31,137 bases of DNA, taken from contig CAYUAI010000048.1 of the NCBI GenBank assembly GCA_964442745.1, positions 1-31,137 on the forward strand. The letters run 5' to 3'. The DNA comes from CAYUAI01 sp964442745. Lineage in GTDB: Bacteria; Pseudomonadota; Gammaproteobacteria; S012-40. The notes beneath the pieces are model-generated. The model was given only the letters and a program-made list of their open reading frames with translations. It did no database searches and had not been told where the DNA came from. Positions 17,601-25,333 of the stretch are shown in pieces (the stretch's first letter is position 1; each line of letters opens with the position of its first letter). The translations under genes and the position numbers were made by a program.

Positions 17601-17678
17601 CCTGGTTTTATTGAGCCTGACACTTCAAGTCGCGATATGATATTAAGATGGATAACCGAAGGAGCACGTAACAACTGA
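14631..17678 (+). CDS. Lipoprotein with seven-repeat FG-GAP-like beta-propeller and three CxxCH hemes
   Basis: A 1015-residue exported lipoprotein. GAGG lies five bases before ATG 14631. The signal ends in LLIVSGC, a good lipobox with acylated Cys22. Residues about 95-475 contain seven repeats of about 50 residues of the form FGQSVAINGNTLVITG...GQVSIY, as in FG-GAP-like seven-bladed propellers. Then comes a region of about 150 residues I cannot name and heme motifs at Cys628 (CTPCH), Cys751 (CRACH) and Cys940 (CLICH). A PKD/Ig-like domain lies between the second and third (about 825-915). The final segment DDIVPILQNDDCLICH resembles the start of small cytochrome-type domains. With the 30-heme gene 36 bp upstream it very likely forms an operon, and may be the outer-membrane anchor or partner of that cytochrome (inference). 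A terminator follows at 17776. Confidence 0.88.
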   Translation: MKDNNYFHICWFGLFLLIVSGCEKPINSSKEVAGNDTATSVALVASAEAVVMRNQLVLPTTDSAMGNTATASAEISSLALRNGQELLLDMSMLPTDATANGMGSTLSISGSIAIIGTYANENQSGAAFIVEHDRVSNIWKNTVALQVDNMSANAQYGQAVAIKGNTALVSAPANNNGQGTVFVFKKNDISGQWNNNANLAAPTSVNIIPLAFGKTMAFNGNTIAISAQTKNTNDATLLNVIYIYVLTANNWTLAKSIRLASNTQPFNFDQSLALAENTLVIGMSKADSNGAVLIYERIGETWGQSLKLLPTDDTIVDFGQSVAINGNTLVITGTNAASAIGQVSIYAKDRASKRWYLQQHVVSEDASLSLGRAMTIVGDIMLLGATSNTNNSGMVHVLRKQNNQWTRLNTITPKTTGNTSFGQTVTANNKIAFIAAPQHQSIDGMMGEINIFPLHIDSSIGTRTTPGSRRDTQAQNRPPDDPDLFLSLVTRNSPIIVESEESARAYYAAVDPQNRKTTLNRWRREVGFTRADPVAIYVNAADLGFSRRMYSRINDDLSIASYVENFATLEDAVNDVNLIATVAMEMAPPALDPNGTPFVSFYVFGPDDRRDLGADLDGRGFKFQPGLCTPCHGGVTKSLVNGRFPDGGDIDALFLPYDIDTYVFLDNSRRFSKAAQEENLKRLNEIVLFSYELMDPTIDTSVPAGLIEGWYGGPGLPNQFFNEFFVPEGWLPPAAPASAAQLYLQTIGPKCRACHIQRGLMLQSDLDLGSYDKFISYADIIEDMVFNRGVMPLAKLTFENFWADPVNPQLLAEHLPNFGGFSLNALGVVEPGRPIANAGISRMAPMRRVTLRSSASLFAETVRWRTIQTPQNSNIRLNGRRTSTPSFTPDVAGEYEFQLNVTNRFGDISEPSFVTITASPSINRASFSDDIVPILQNDDCLICHINPAVKNFVDNRDLYQSVFEMINFVDPESSVLVTKPSGLHHNARGRPGFIEPDTSSRDMILRWITEGARNN

Positions 17679-17775
17679 GCAAATTTCTCTAATAATCTGG
17701 ACTCAAGGGTTGGACAGTAGATCTAGATTATACCTTAGTTGTTGCGCCCAAACATTTTCCTACTACGTACCCAAA

Positions 17776-17803
17776 TCCCAGGGGGCACACCCTTGGGGTT
17801 TTA
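17776..17803 (+). terminator. Rho-independent terminator after the cytochrome operon
   Basis: TCCCAGGGG (17776-17784) pairs with CCCTTGGGG (17790-17798), nine base pairs including two G-T pairs, with a 5-nt loop and a following TTTT (17799-17802). It lies about 100 bp after the stop of the triheme lipoprotein gene and about 140 bp before ppk1. The remaining gap to 17942 shows no clear promoter motif and no Shine-Dalgarno for ppk1. Confidence 0.7.
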
Positions 17804-17942
17804 GTCTACCCTTTATCTAAAACAACAGGTCATGCTGAGCAATAAACAGCCTTTTGATCAAATTAAACCCACTAATCCCATGCCCATCAAAGCATGATAA
17901 ACTAGGCTGTATCATTCATTTATTTTACGTACTGTATATTAC

Positions 17943-20024
17943 ATGACCACAGAAGCTAACGATTTTAAACAACCGGAACTCTATATTAATCGAGAACTGA
18001 GCTTATTAGAGTTCAATCGTCGAGTACTGGAACAAGCCAAAGACGAAAATACCCCGTTACTTGAGCGATTGCGCTTTTTGTGTATTTCATGTACTAACTT
18101 GGATGAATTTTTTGAAGTACGGGTAGCCAGCTTAAAACAGAAAGTCCAACTGGGCTCCGTGCAGGCGGGCGCCGATAACATGACACCCACCGAAGTATTA
18201 AAAGCCATTAACTATAATGCACAAATCATTGTGGCTGAGCAGTATCGTGTGTTAAATGACGTTTTAATCCCCACCTTGGATGACAAAGGCGTTTACTTCA
18301 TCCGCCGTGACGAGTGGATGCCAGAACAAAAAAAATGGCTATATGGATTTTTCAAAGAAGAAGTTTTGCCGCTGTTAAGTCCGCTGGGCTTGGACCCGGC
18401 CCACCCTTTCCCGAGAATACTTAACAAAAGCCTCAACTTTATTGTCTCCTTAAAAGGCAAAGACGCCTTTGGCCGTAACAGTGGTATGGCGGTGGTACAA
18501 GCCCCCCGAGCCCTCTCCCGGTTAATCATGTTACCTAACGACATCGCCAGCCATCGAAACAGTTTTGTCTTTTTATCTTCCGTCATCCACGCTTTTGTGG
18601 ACGAACTATTCCCTGGCATGAAAATTAGCAATTGTCATCAATTTCGTATCACTCGCAATAGTGATTTATTTGTCGATGAGGAAGAAGTCGATGATTTGCT
18701 AAGAGCGGTCGAGGGTGAATTGCTTTCACGCCGCTTTGGTGATGTCGTCCGATTAGAGGTAGCCGATACTTGCCCAGACTCCGCGATACAGTTTTTATTA
18801 AAGCAATTTGATTTAACAGAAAATGATCTTTACCAAGTGAATGGTCCGGTTAACCTCAATCGCCTGGGTGTAATCTATGATATCGTCGATCGGCCAGAAT
18901 TAAAATTTCCCGCCTTTACACCCAATTTACCCACGAAAATCCGCTCCAAATCCAACTTATTTGAAGCCATTGCCAAAGACGACATCTTGCTCCATCATCC
19001 CTTTGAATCGTTTGTACCCGTGGTTGATTTTGTGCGCAAGGCCGCCAAAGACCCCAATGTATTAACTATTAAACAAACCTTATATCGCACCGGTGTCAAT
19101 TCTGCCATCGTCGATGCACTGGTCAATGCCGCTAAACGCGGCATCGAAGTCACCGTCGTTATCGAACTGAGAGCGCGCTTTGACGAAGAAGCCAATATCA
19201 CCTTAGCCAGCCGCTTGCAAGAAGCCGGCGTTCATGTGGTATACGGCGTCGTCGGTTATAAAACCCACGCTAAGTTATGTCTGGTGGTGCGAAGAGAAGG
19301 CAAACGACTGCGGCATTATGTGCATTTAGGGACCGGTAATTACCATTCAAGAACCGCCCGCATTTATACAGATTACGGCTTGATGACATGCGACAAAAGT
19401 ATCGGCGAAGATGTCCATAAAATATTTCATCAACTGACCAGTTTAGGGAAAGTCTCCAAATTGGATAAATTACTGCAATCCCCTTTCTCCTTACACAATA
19501 CGCTGCTTGAAAAAATTGGCCGAGAAATAAAAAATGCCGAGCAAGATTTACCTGCACATATTATTTTCAAAGTGAATTCTTTAGTTGAAAAAAGCATTAT
19601 TCAAGAGCTGTATCGTGCATCCAATGCCGGGGTTAGCATTGATTTAATTATTCGAGGTATTTGCTGTTTACGTCCCGGCTTGCCTGAAGCCTCAACCAAT
19701 ATCCGTGTCCGTTCCATTATTGGTCGCTTCTTAGAGCACACCCGGATCTATTATTTTCAAAACAACGAAACCCCAGAAGTCTATGGCTCCAGTGCCGATT
19801 GCATGGATCGCAATTTTTTTCGCCGGGTGGAAATCGCCTTCCCCATTGAAAACAAAACCCTGCGGGAAAGAATTCGCCACGATCTTGATTATTATTTAAA
19901 AGATAATCAGCAAGCTTGGATATTACAACCCGACGCTAGCTATGTTCGCCTACAAGCTAACGAACAAGAACCCCTTTTTTCTGCTCAGATGACCTTACTC
20001 GATGAACTGGCTGAAACCAGTTAG
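17943..20024 (+). CDS. ppk1: Polyphosphate kinase
   Basis: Reversibly polymerises the terminal phosphate of ATP into polyphosphate. The 693-residue length is normal for Ppk1. The N-domain begins with the typical NRELSLLEFNRRVLEQA and NLDEFFEVRVA. The catalytic phospholipase-D-like core holds the autophosphorylated histidine in GYKTHAKL (His442) with HLGTGNYH just after. The second catalytic histidine is in RFLEHTRIYYF (His599). PGLPEASTNIRVRSIIGRF and the Arg-rich RNFFRRVEIAFP are also conserved. No key residue is missing. ATG 17943 has no clear Shine-Dalgarno. The TAG stop lies inside the first bases of a MITE-like element, so the last residues may have been set by that insertion. ppx faces it on the other strand, a common functional pairing. 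Confidence 0.96.
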   Translation: MTTEANDFKQPELYINRELSLLEFNRRVLEQAKDENTPLLERLRFLCISCTNLDEFFEVRVASLKQKVQLGSVQAGADNMTPTEVLKAINYNAQIIVAEQYRVLNDVLIPTLDDKGVYFIRRDEWMPEQKKWLYGFFKEEVLPLLSPLGLDPAHPFPRILNKSLNFIVSLKGKDAFGRNSGMAVVQAPRALSRLIMLPNDIASHRNSFVFLSSVIHAFVDELFPGMKISNCHQFRITRNSDLFVDEEEVDDLLRAVEGELLSRRFGDVVRLEVADTCPDSAIQFLLKQFDLTENDLYQVNGPVNLNRLGVIYDIVDRPELKFPAFTPNLPTKIRSKSNLFEAIAKDDILLHHPFESFVPVVDFVRKAAKDPNVLTIKQTLYRTGVNSAIVDALVNAAKRGIEVTVVIELRARFDEEANITLASRLQEAGVHVVYGVVGYKTHAKLCLVVRREGKRLRHYVHLGTGNYHSRTARIYTDYGLMTCDKSIGEDVHKIFHQLTSLGKVSKLDKLLQSPFSLHNTLLEKIGREIKNAEQDLPAHIIFKVNSLVEKSIIQELYRASNAGVSIDLIIRGICCLRPGLPEASTNIRVRSIIGRFLEHTRIYYFQNNETPEVYGSSADCMDRNFFRRVEIAFPIENKTLRERIRHDLDYYLKDNQQAWILQPDASYVRLQANEQEPLFSAQMTLLDELAETS

Positions 20025-20191
20025 GAATAGGCACGTAATAACTTCCCTGTTTGGCGCTCAGTGGTTCGTTCTGATTGAGCAAAAGTGTAGGAATAGTGGT
20101 TCTTTTTCGAGCTTTTGTGATGGAAGAACGGGTCAAGACGGGCGGAAGATGAGATGCATAACCGGGAAGTTATTGCGTGCCCATTCCTTAA
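20021..20191 (-). repeat. MITE-like inverted-repeat element, copy 2
   Basis: About 171 bp between the convergent ppk1 and ppx genes. The left end begins TTAGGAATAGGCACG, then TAATAACTTCCC. The right end is its near reverse complement, GGGAAGTTATTGCGTGCCC then ATTCCTTAA. Inner blocks also pair (GTTCTGATTGAGCAAAAG with CTTTTGTGATGGAAGAAC), so the whole element can fold into one long imperfect hairpin. In reverse orientation it matches copy 1 along its length. No coding capacity. It probably acts as the terminator for both flanking genes. Confidence 0.85.
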
Positions 20192-20203
20192 CCGTATTTA
20201 AAA

Positions 20204-21709
20204 TTAGCTAAAACTCAAATCAAAACCCATCGCGGATAAATAATGTTTTTCCGCTTGTAAATCGGCCCGAGTCAACGCATGCTGGTCAAGCCATTTGTCA
20301 GGAAAACCTATTTGCAACGCCATTTTATCCGCCGCAATGTCAAAATCAGGCAATGTAACATCCGTACGACTGCGATGCAGCAATACCGCCAAACGTAATA
20401 AAATGATCATATACTGCATGGGTCTTTGCCATCGTTCCACGAGTTGATTGATTTGTGTGTGAGGAAATTTACGCCGATGGCCCCGCACTAATAACGCAAG
20501 TAATTGCTGTTCATCCCGAGAAAAACCTAACAAATCAGCATACTCAACCACATAAGCACCATGCCGATGATAATGGGCATGGGCAATATCTAATCCAATT
20601 TCATGCAATTCTGCCGACCACTCCAGCAACTGTTCAATACGGTCTTCCGACAGTTTCCAAGTATCAGCCACTTGTTCATAACAATATTGCAAGGTAACCG
20701 TCACCCGTTGTACTTGATCTTGATCCACGTGATAACGCTCGGCCAACAGTGCCACATTTTTATCACGCACATCCTCATGCCGAACCCGGCCAAATAAATC
20801 GAATAATAACCCTTCACGCAAGGCCCCGTTGGCAACGATCATCTGTTCGATACCCAGCGATTGAAATACCGCCCGTAATACCGCCACCCCCCCGGCAAAT
20901 ACCGATGCCCGATCCTGACTAATCCCTAACGATTTTAGATGGGTCATTTGTTTCCCGGCGATCATCGCCTTTGAAAGCGTAGCTAAGGCAGGCAAAGTAA
21001 TACCTTCCCGGCTCCAACCCTGCTCATGCAACACCCGCCCTACCGCACGAATGGTTCCCGAGGCCCCATTGACAATGGACCAACCGGATTTTTTGAAAGA
21101 GGATGTCACCGGCTCAAATTCAAGCAGTGCCGCCAATTCAGCTTGCTGCAATTTTTTTTCGGTAATGATACCATCGCTAAAGAAACGTTGCGTATAGGTT
21201 ACACAACCTGCATGCAGGCTTTCCATGTAGCGCGGATTTTCCTTGGTACCAATAATAAGCTCAGTGCTGCTACCACCGATGTCAACCACTAATCTTTTCT
21301 TTTTGTCGGTCGCTAAAGAACGCACCACACCGAGATACACTAATCGCGCTTCCTCAATCCCGGAAATAATTTCCACGGGATGCCCTAACGCCTGTTCGGC
21401 TTGATGGAGAAAATGCGCCCGATCCTTGACTCGCCGTAACGTATTGGTCCCCACGATGCGTACACTTCCCATCGGCCAACCTCTCACACGCTGCCCAAAG
21501 CGCTGCAAACATTGTAAGGCGCGCTCAAGGGCTTCGGGACATAGCCGGCATCGTTCATCTAATCCCGAGGCTAAACGGACCGGCTCACGAATCCGATCAA
21601 TAATTTTCAGTTCGTGAGGCCCAGCTTGCGCCACAATCATATGGAAACTATTCGATCCTAAATCCACCGCCGCCATTTTTTCAATCGCATTTACTGGGGA
21701 CTTGCTCAT
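20204..21709 (-). CDS. ppx: Exopolyphosphatase / pppGpp phosphohydrolase (Ppx/GppA family)
   Basis: Releases terminal phosphate from polyphosphate and, in some family members, converts pppGpp to ppGpp. With ATG 21709 the protein has 501 residues. A GTG at 21712 sits closer to the AGGAG at about 21723-21727 and may be the true start, while GTG 21721 is too close to it. The ASKHA phosphatase fold shows phosphate loop 1 (AVDLGSNSFHMIV, Asp16), a GTNTLRRVKD stretch, the Glu-containing SGIEEARLVYLGV and phosphate loop 2 (VVDIGGSSTELIIG). The C-terminal HD-like helical region carries HEIGLDIAHAHYHRHGAYVV. At about 500 residues it matches the long two-part Ppx/GppA form. It converges on ppk1, which supports a polyphosphate role. 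Ppx and GppA cannot be separated with certainty by eye. Confidence 0.93.
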   Translation of the reverse strand: MSKSPVNAIEKMAAVDLGSNSFHMIVAQAGPHELKIIDRIREPVRLASGLDERCRLCPEALERALQCLQRFGQRVRGWPMGSVRIVGTNTLRRVKDRAHFLHQAEQALGHPVEIISGIEEARLVYLGVVRSLATDKKKRLVVDIGGSSTELIIGTKENPRYMESLHAGCVTYTQRFFSDGIITEKKLQQAELAALLEFEPVTSSFKKSGWSIVNGASGTIRAVGRVLHEQGWSREGITLPALATLSKAMIAGKQMTHLKSLGISQDRASVFAGGVAVLRAVFQSLGIEQMIVANGALREGLLFDLFGRVRHEDVRDKNVALLAERYHVDQDQVQRVTVTLQYCYEQVADTWKLSEDRIEQLLEWSAELHEIGLDIAHAHYHRHGAYVVEYADLLGFSRDEQQLLALLVRGHRRKFPHTQINQLVERWQRPMQYMIILLRLAVLLHRSRTDVTLPDFDIAADKMALQIGFPDKWLDQHALTRADLQAEKHYLSAMGFDLSFS

Positions 21710-21721
21710 CACACCAATCAC

Positions 21722-22097
21722 TCTCCTAACAAATTCGTCAAGCGATCCCTAACAAATTATGGCAAAAGTACAACAAAGTTGACTTTTATTAACTATTTTT
21801 GTAGCTAAATACATACAGAATTGTATAAACAACGAAATAGTTTACCTGAAAATTTAAGTTTTATTGGTTTTATTGATTGAAATCAAACATTCTATTTATT
21901 TTCCCTTCTATAGTGCCCATAGCATCTTAGTCAATATCACTCTAACATTTGGCGTTTATTTTCCCAAATACGCCAATTTGATCGTAAAACAGGCCGTTGT
22001 TATTGACCTAGATGCTTGAGTGTTCGGATCTCCTGCGCCAAATATCTCATATTTTTTGACTGATGAATCCATATTTTTACAAGGAGGCACGAATAAT
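21722..22097. other. Divergent intergenic region between ppx and the porin gene
   Basis: About 375 bp, AT-rich near ppx. It contains a consensus FNR-type site (21873-21886) and a -10 box (21909-21914) reading toward the porin gene, giving a leader of about 177 nt. The frame open from 22020 into the porin is not needed: the Shine-Dalgarno and signal peptide start at 22098. Confidence 0.6.
21873..21914 (+). promoter_or_regulatory. FNR/Anr-type box and class-II promoter for the porin gene
   Basis: TTGAT-TGAA-ATCAA at 21873-21886 matches the FNR consensus TTGAT-N4-ATCAA exactly. A -10-like TATAGT lies at 21909-21914, placing the start site near 21921. The centre of the box (21879.5) is then 41.5 bp upstream, the canonical spacing for FNR-activated class-II promoters, which have no strong -35. 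That the site is used is inference; no fnr gene is in the window. Confidence 0.65.
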
Positions 22098-23018
22098 ATG
22101 AAAAAAACACCTATTGCACTAGTGATGTTAACCCTGCTCCATGGGCCGGTATTTGCTGAATCGGCTGATGTTTCGGGGTTTGTCGATGTGACGTATACGA
22201 ACGATAATAAACAGAGTATTTTTAAAGCCAATGCGGAAGTTGATTTTATCAATAAATTGAGCGATACCGTATCGGTACGCGTCGATACTGACTTGGCACT
22301 GGCGGGTAATGGCGGCGTCAATGCTCGCGTCGATGGGCCGGCAGACTCAGCCATCATCGAGCAAGCCTATTTTACCCTCAGCACCCCCCAGGGAATCACT
22401 ATTTTAGGCGGTGTTTTTAATAATCCCATTGGCTGGGAAGCCGAAGATGCTCCGGGCTTATACCAAATCAGTAAGAGCCAGATTTCGGGTATTTTAGATG
22501 GCCAAACCGCCTTATATGGTAACAATATTGCCGGGGTGGCGGGTGCCTTTGCGGTCGGTCCAGTCAACATTACCGCCGGGGTATTAAATGATTTAGCCCA
22601 TCAGGATTTAGAGACAAATTCATTGGCTTTAGTGCTAAACGCCTCCCCCTTTGCCGGACTCGATTTAGAAGCCGGTTATGTCACTCAGGAAGCCTCCGCC
22701 GAAAATGTACTGGATATCAATGCCACTTATAAATTCCAAGGATTAACGGCGGGTTTGGAATATCTCACGGCGGATAAAATTGTGGATTCCGCCTTTGCTA
22801 TCACCTTAAATTACCAAATTAACGACATGTTTGGTGGTACCGTGCGGTACGATACCGTGAGTTATGAAGCCAGTGGCACAGATGATACGACCAAAGTCAC
22901 CCTGGCCGGTACCTTTCAAGCCGCAAAAAATCTACTCGTGCTGGCCGAGTATTCTTCCTTCGATAATGGAAATGATACCGACGATATTGGCATGTTAGAA
23001 TTTGTGGCTAATTTTTAA
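22098..23018 (+). CDS. Outer-membrane porin, BBP2/OmpL-like
   Basis: A 306-residue precursor of an outer-membrane channel. AAGGAGG at 22081-22087 lies ten bases before ATG 22098, and a signal peptide follows (MKKTPIALVMLTLLHGPVFA, cleaved before ESADVSG). The mature chain is acidic and made of alternating-residue strands, with ITILGGVFNNPIGWEAEDAP near residues 95-115. That stretch is typical of putative beta-barrel porin-2/OmpL-like proteins. It ends in LEFVANF, with the terminal Phe expected for BAM-assembled barrels. No cysteine is seen. It stands alone behind an FNR-type promoter and before a strong hairpin. It may be a solute pore used in low oxygen; the substrate is unknown. It is not next to the cytochrome genes, so a link to them is only a possibility. 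Confidence 0.8.
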   Translation: MKKTPIALVMLTLLHGPVFAESADVSGFVDVTYTNDNKQSIFKANAEVDFINKLSDTVSVRVDTDLALAGNGGVNARVDGPADSAIIEQAYFTLSTPQGITILGGVFNNPIGWEAEDAPGLYQISKSQISGILDGQTALYGNNIAGVAGAFAVGPVNITAGVLNDLAHQDLETNSLALVLNASPFAGLDLEAGYVTQEASAENVLDINATYKFQGLTAGLEYLTADKIVDSAFAITLNYQINDMFGGTVRYDTVSYEASGTDDTTKVTLAGTFQAAKNLLVLAEYSSFDNGNDTDDIGMLEFVANF

Positions 23019-23329
23019 ATCACTTGTTTAACCCTCTGGATCATGGAAGTAAACATACCACCTCCTACAGGGGGTGGTATGAGAATAACCCGAATGCCGT
23101 CATCGTTGCCTACGTTTAACAGGACAATTAACAACCTACCACACCCCCCCTTCAACGCTGTTAAATTTTGTAGAATTTTCAAACTAGCATTGAGACTGGA
23201 ACGCTTTTTCTTATGGTTTACCTCCTGAAGTTAAGTTAATGTTGCGAATTGCGGCGTCACCAAGTACAGTGGCTTCGCATCCGCGAAGACAAACGACTAA
23301 AAATCAACCAAATCAATCTTTTGAAAACT
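23019..23329. other. Intergenic region after the porin
   Basis: About 310 bp holding the strong hairpin at 23054-23081. A frame open from 23249 upstream of the DUF2959 start lacks a signal peptide at its N-terminus and is not taken as coding. No clear promoter was found. Confidence 0.4.
23054..23081 (+). terminator. Strong hairpin 36 bp after the porin gene
   Basis: CATACCACCTCC (23054-23065) pairs with GGGGGTGGTATG (23070-23081), twelve base pairs with a single G-T, around the tetraloop TACA. There is no T-tract after it, so it may act as a transcript 3'-end stabiliser or processed end rather than a classical intrinsic terminator. Confidence 0.6.
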
Positions 23330-23983
23330 ATGCGTATATCAACAAATACCTCTCTGGCTTCATTATTAATCATTATCCTCAGCCTTTCAGCTTGTACGAC
23401 CATGTATTATTCCACCTGGGAAAAACTGGGCAAGCATAAGCGTGATCTCCTCAGAGACAACGTTGAAGCCGCCAAAGAAGAACAAAAAGAAGCCCGCGAA
23501 CAATTTAAAACCGTGTTAGAACGAATTAAAGCATTACAAAATTTCGATGGCGGAAAACTAGAAAAAGTCTATAACGCACTCAAAGAGGATTACGATGATG
23601 CTGTTGATCAATCTGAAGACATCAAAAGCCGCATTGAAAAGGTTGAAAATATTTCCACAGACTTATTTGAAGAATGGCAGAAGGAAACTGACATCATAAC
23701 CAACCAAAAAATGAAATCGGATAGCCGCAAGAAACTAGCGATCACTCAAAAAAAATATAGTGAGTTGCATCGCTCATTGAAAAAAACCGAAACCCGTATG
23801 GACTCGGTATTAGTCCGATTTAATGATCACGTGCTGTATTTAAAACATAACTTAAATGCGGTGGCGATTGGTGGTCTAGAAACGGAAACCATCAACATCG
23901 AAAAAGAAATCAACAAGCTGATCAGCGACATGCAAACCTCAATCAGTGAAGCGGATAAATTCATTAAAACCTTGCCTCCGTAG
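23330..23983 (+). CDS. DUF2959 family lipoprotein, coiled-coil
   Basis: A 217-residue lipoprotein of unknown function. I start at ATG 23330 because it opens directly into a lipoprotein signal (MRISTNTSLASLLIIILSLSAC), with acylated Cys22. The beginning of the mature part, YYSTWEKLGKHKRDLLRDNV, and the following Glu/Lys-rich helices (EAAKEEQKEAREQF) match my memory of DUF2959. The rest is nearly all helical and charged (coiled coil), ending in a segment of ETINIEKEINKLISDMQTS type. Being TTMYYS after the Cys, with no Asp at +2, it should go to the outer membrane by the Lol rule. No strong Shine-Dalgarno is visible. A histidine kinase gene follows about 140 bp later. Confidence 0.8.
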   Translation: MRISTNTSLASLLIIILSLSACTTMYYSTWEKLGKHKRDLLRDNVEAAKEEQKEAREQFKTVLERIKALQNFDGGKLEKVYNALKEDYDDAVDQSEDIKSRIEKVENISTDLFEEWQKETDIITNQKMKSDSRKKLAITQKKYSELHRSLKKTETRMDSVLVRFNDHVLYLKHNLNAVAIGGLETETINIEKEINKLISDMQTSISEADKFIKTLPP

Positions 23984-24125
23984 GCATATACCCGTGGCCA
24001 AAACCAAGTCGGCGATTTCGGATTGTCAAAAAATGTAAAACTTGCAACCAATACCTTGCAAGCCCCGAATTGATTAGATACCTTATCATTATCCGCTCCG
24101 TATGATTTTGATAAGGATCGCCCGT

Positions 24126-24875
24126 GTGACAAACGCCTTAGACGCCGATTTTCCGGCGCTGGAAGATTTAATTAAAGCAAAAACATCCGAGTTGGAAATA
24201 ACCAACAAAGAACTCGAAGCCTTTAGCTATGCGGTCTCACACGATTTGCGAGCACCGCTACGACGAGCTAAAGGATATTGCTATGCGGTACTGGAAGATA
24301 ATAAAGATCAGCTGGACCCAACCAGCATTGATCATCTTCATCGGGCATGCGCCACCATCAACCATATGAATCATCTCATCACCGATTTACTCAATTTTTC
24401 CAAAACACAACGACAATCACTGCAACGTAACCTCATCGACTTAACAACATTAGCCAACAACATTACGTATAATCTTAGCGCCCAGTGTGAAACAAAAAAC
24501 ACCACTTTCATTATCCAGCCCAGCATCATTACAGAAGGCGATGAAAGCCTCATCGGTATCGTACTGGAAAATCTCATTGGCAATGCCTGGAAATTCTCCA
24601 GGAAAGTACCGATGCCATGTATCGAATTTGGTGCAATAACACAGAAAAACCACACGGTTTATTTTGTCAAAGACAACGGTGCCGGTTTTAACATGCATTA
24701 TGCCTACAAATTATTTTCCCCTTTCCAACGATTGCATCATGAAGATGAGTTCGAAGGTACCGGCATTGGCCTCGCGACCGTGAAACGCATTGTACATCGC
24801 CACGATGGCAGAATATGGGCAGAAAGCACCCTCAACAAAGGCGCCATTTTTTATTTTACCTTAGGTCAATCCTAA
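24126..24875 (+). CDS. Short soluble sensor histidine kinase (HisKA-HATPase), phytochrome-kinase-like
   Basis: A 249-residue two-component kinase core. I choose GTG 24126, eight bases after AAGGA (24113-24117); an upstream ATG at 24102 would add eight residues. Residues about 15-90 form the dimerisation/phosphoacceptor domain, with LEAFSYAVSHDLRAPLRRAK and the phosphorylated His39. The ATP-binding domain has the N box (ENLIGNAWKFSRK), the G1 motif (VKDNGAGFNM), an F box (LFSPFQRLHHEDEFEG) and the G2 motif (GTGIGLATVKRIV). This arrangement resembles the output part of Cph1-type phytochromes. There is no PAS, GAF or membrane segment, only a short coiled coil, and no response regulator gene nearby, so the signal must come from a partner protein. 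All catalytic motifs are intact. Confidence 0.88.
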   Translation: MTNALDADFPALEDLIKAKTSELEITNKELEAFSYAVSHDLRAPLRRAKGYCYAVLEDNKDQLDPTSIDHLHRACATINHMNHLITDLLNFSKTQRQSLQRNLIDLTTLANNITYNLSAQCETKNTTFIIQPSIITEGDESLIGIVLENLIGNAWKFSRKVPMPCIEFGAITQKNHTVYFVKDNGAGFNMHYAYKLFSPFQRLHHEDEFEGTGIGLATVKRIVHRHDGRIWAESTLNKGAIFYFTLGQS

Positions 24876-25333
24876 AGAACGAAAGCACCTCGATTAAATC
24901 AATCCAGAGATCCAATGGTGCTGACCAAGCCTTCTCTTCTTTATCCTTATTCCCTCTGGCGCCTCCAACGAAACCTCGGTATTGCATGCAACGCATTGAT
25001 TTAGATCGCGCAATGAATTAGCTTGGTCCGCACCAAGCAACCAACAATATCCACTAAGACCCTATAAATCAACGGATGTTATTAACGGCCTTGACTAAAC
25101 AGCAGTGATGACAAATGATATACTTTGGGTCAACGGGGAGCTGAGTTCAAAATAACAAGAATAACATCTATACTCTAAATACAACCAACGGCATCGCGAC
25201 GACATGATAATGCAGCCAAGCTATCCCTAAACGAGATATCCTTAAATAAACCGTGAAAAATGTACCAGAGTCTAGCCAGGGCAAAACAAACTGAACCCCA
25301 TCATTCATTCATTAATCGACGGCCAGGATACGA
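24876..25333. other. Intergenic region, no gene seen
   Basis: About 460 bp. It contains a small hairpin at 25021-25038. A TTGACT near 25092 could be a -35 but has no well-spaced -10. Short frames here lack ribosome sites and protein-like composition. No repeat shared with the rest of the window was seen. Confidence 0.4.
25021..25038. terminator. Small perfect hairpin, possible terminator
   Basis: GCTTGGT (25021-25027) and ACCAAGC (25032-25038) pair perfectly around CCGC. No T-tract follows on either strand, and it is about 145 bp past the kinase stop codon, so the role is uncertain. Confidence 0.35.

Noticed and set aside
17907..17937. Possible Pho box upstream of ppk1 (two CTGTAT repeats)
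   Set aside because: The repeats are 25 bp apart, not the 11 or 22 expected for PhoB direct repeats, and the flanking bases do not match.
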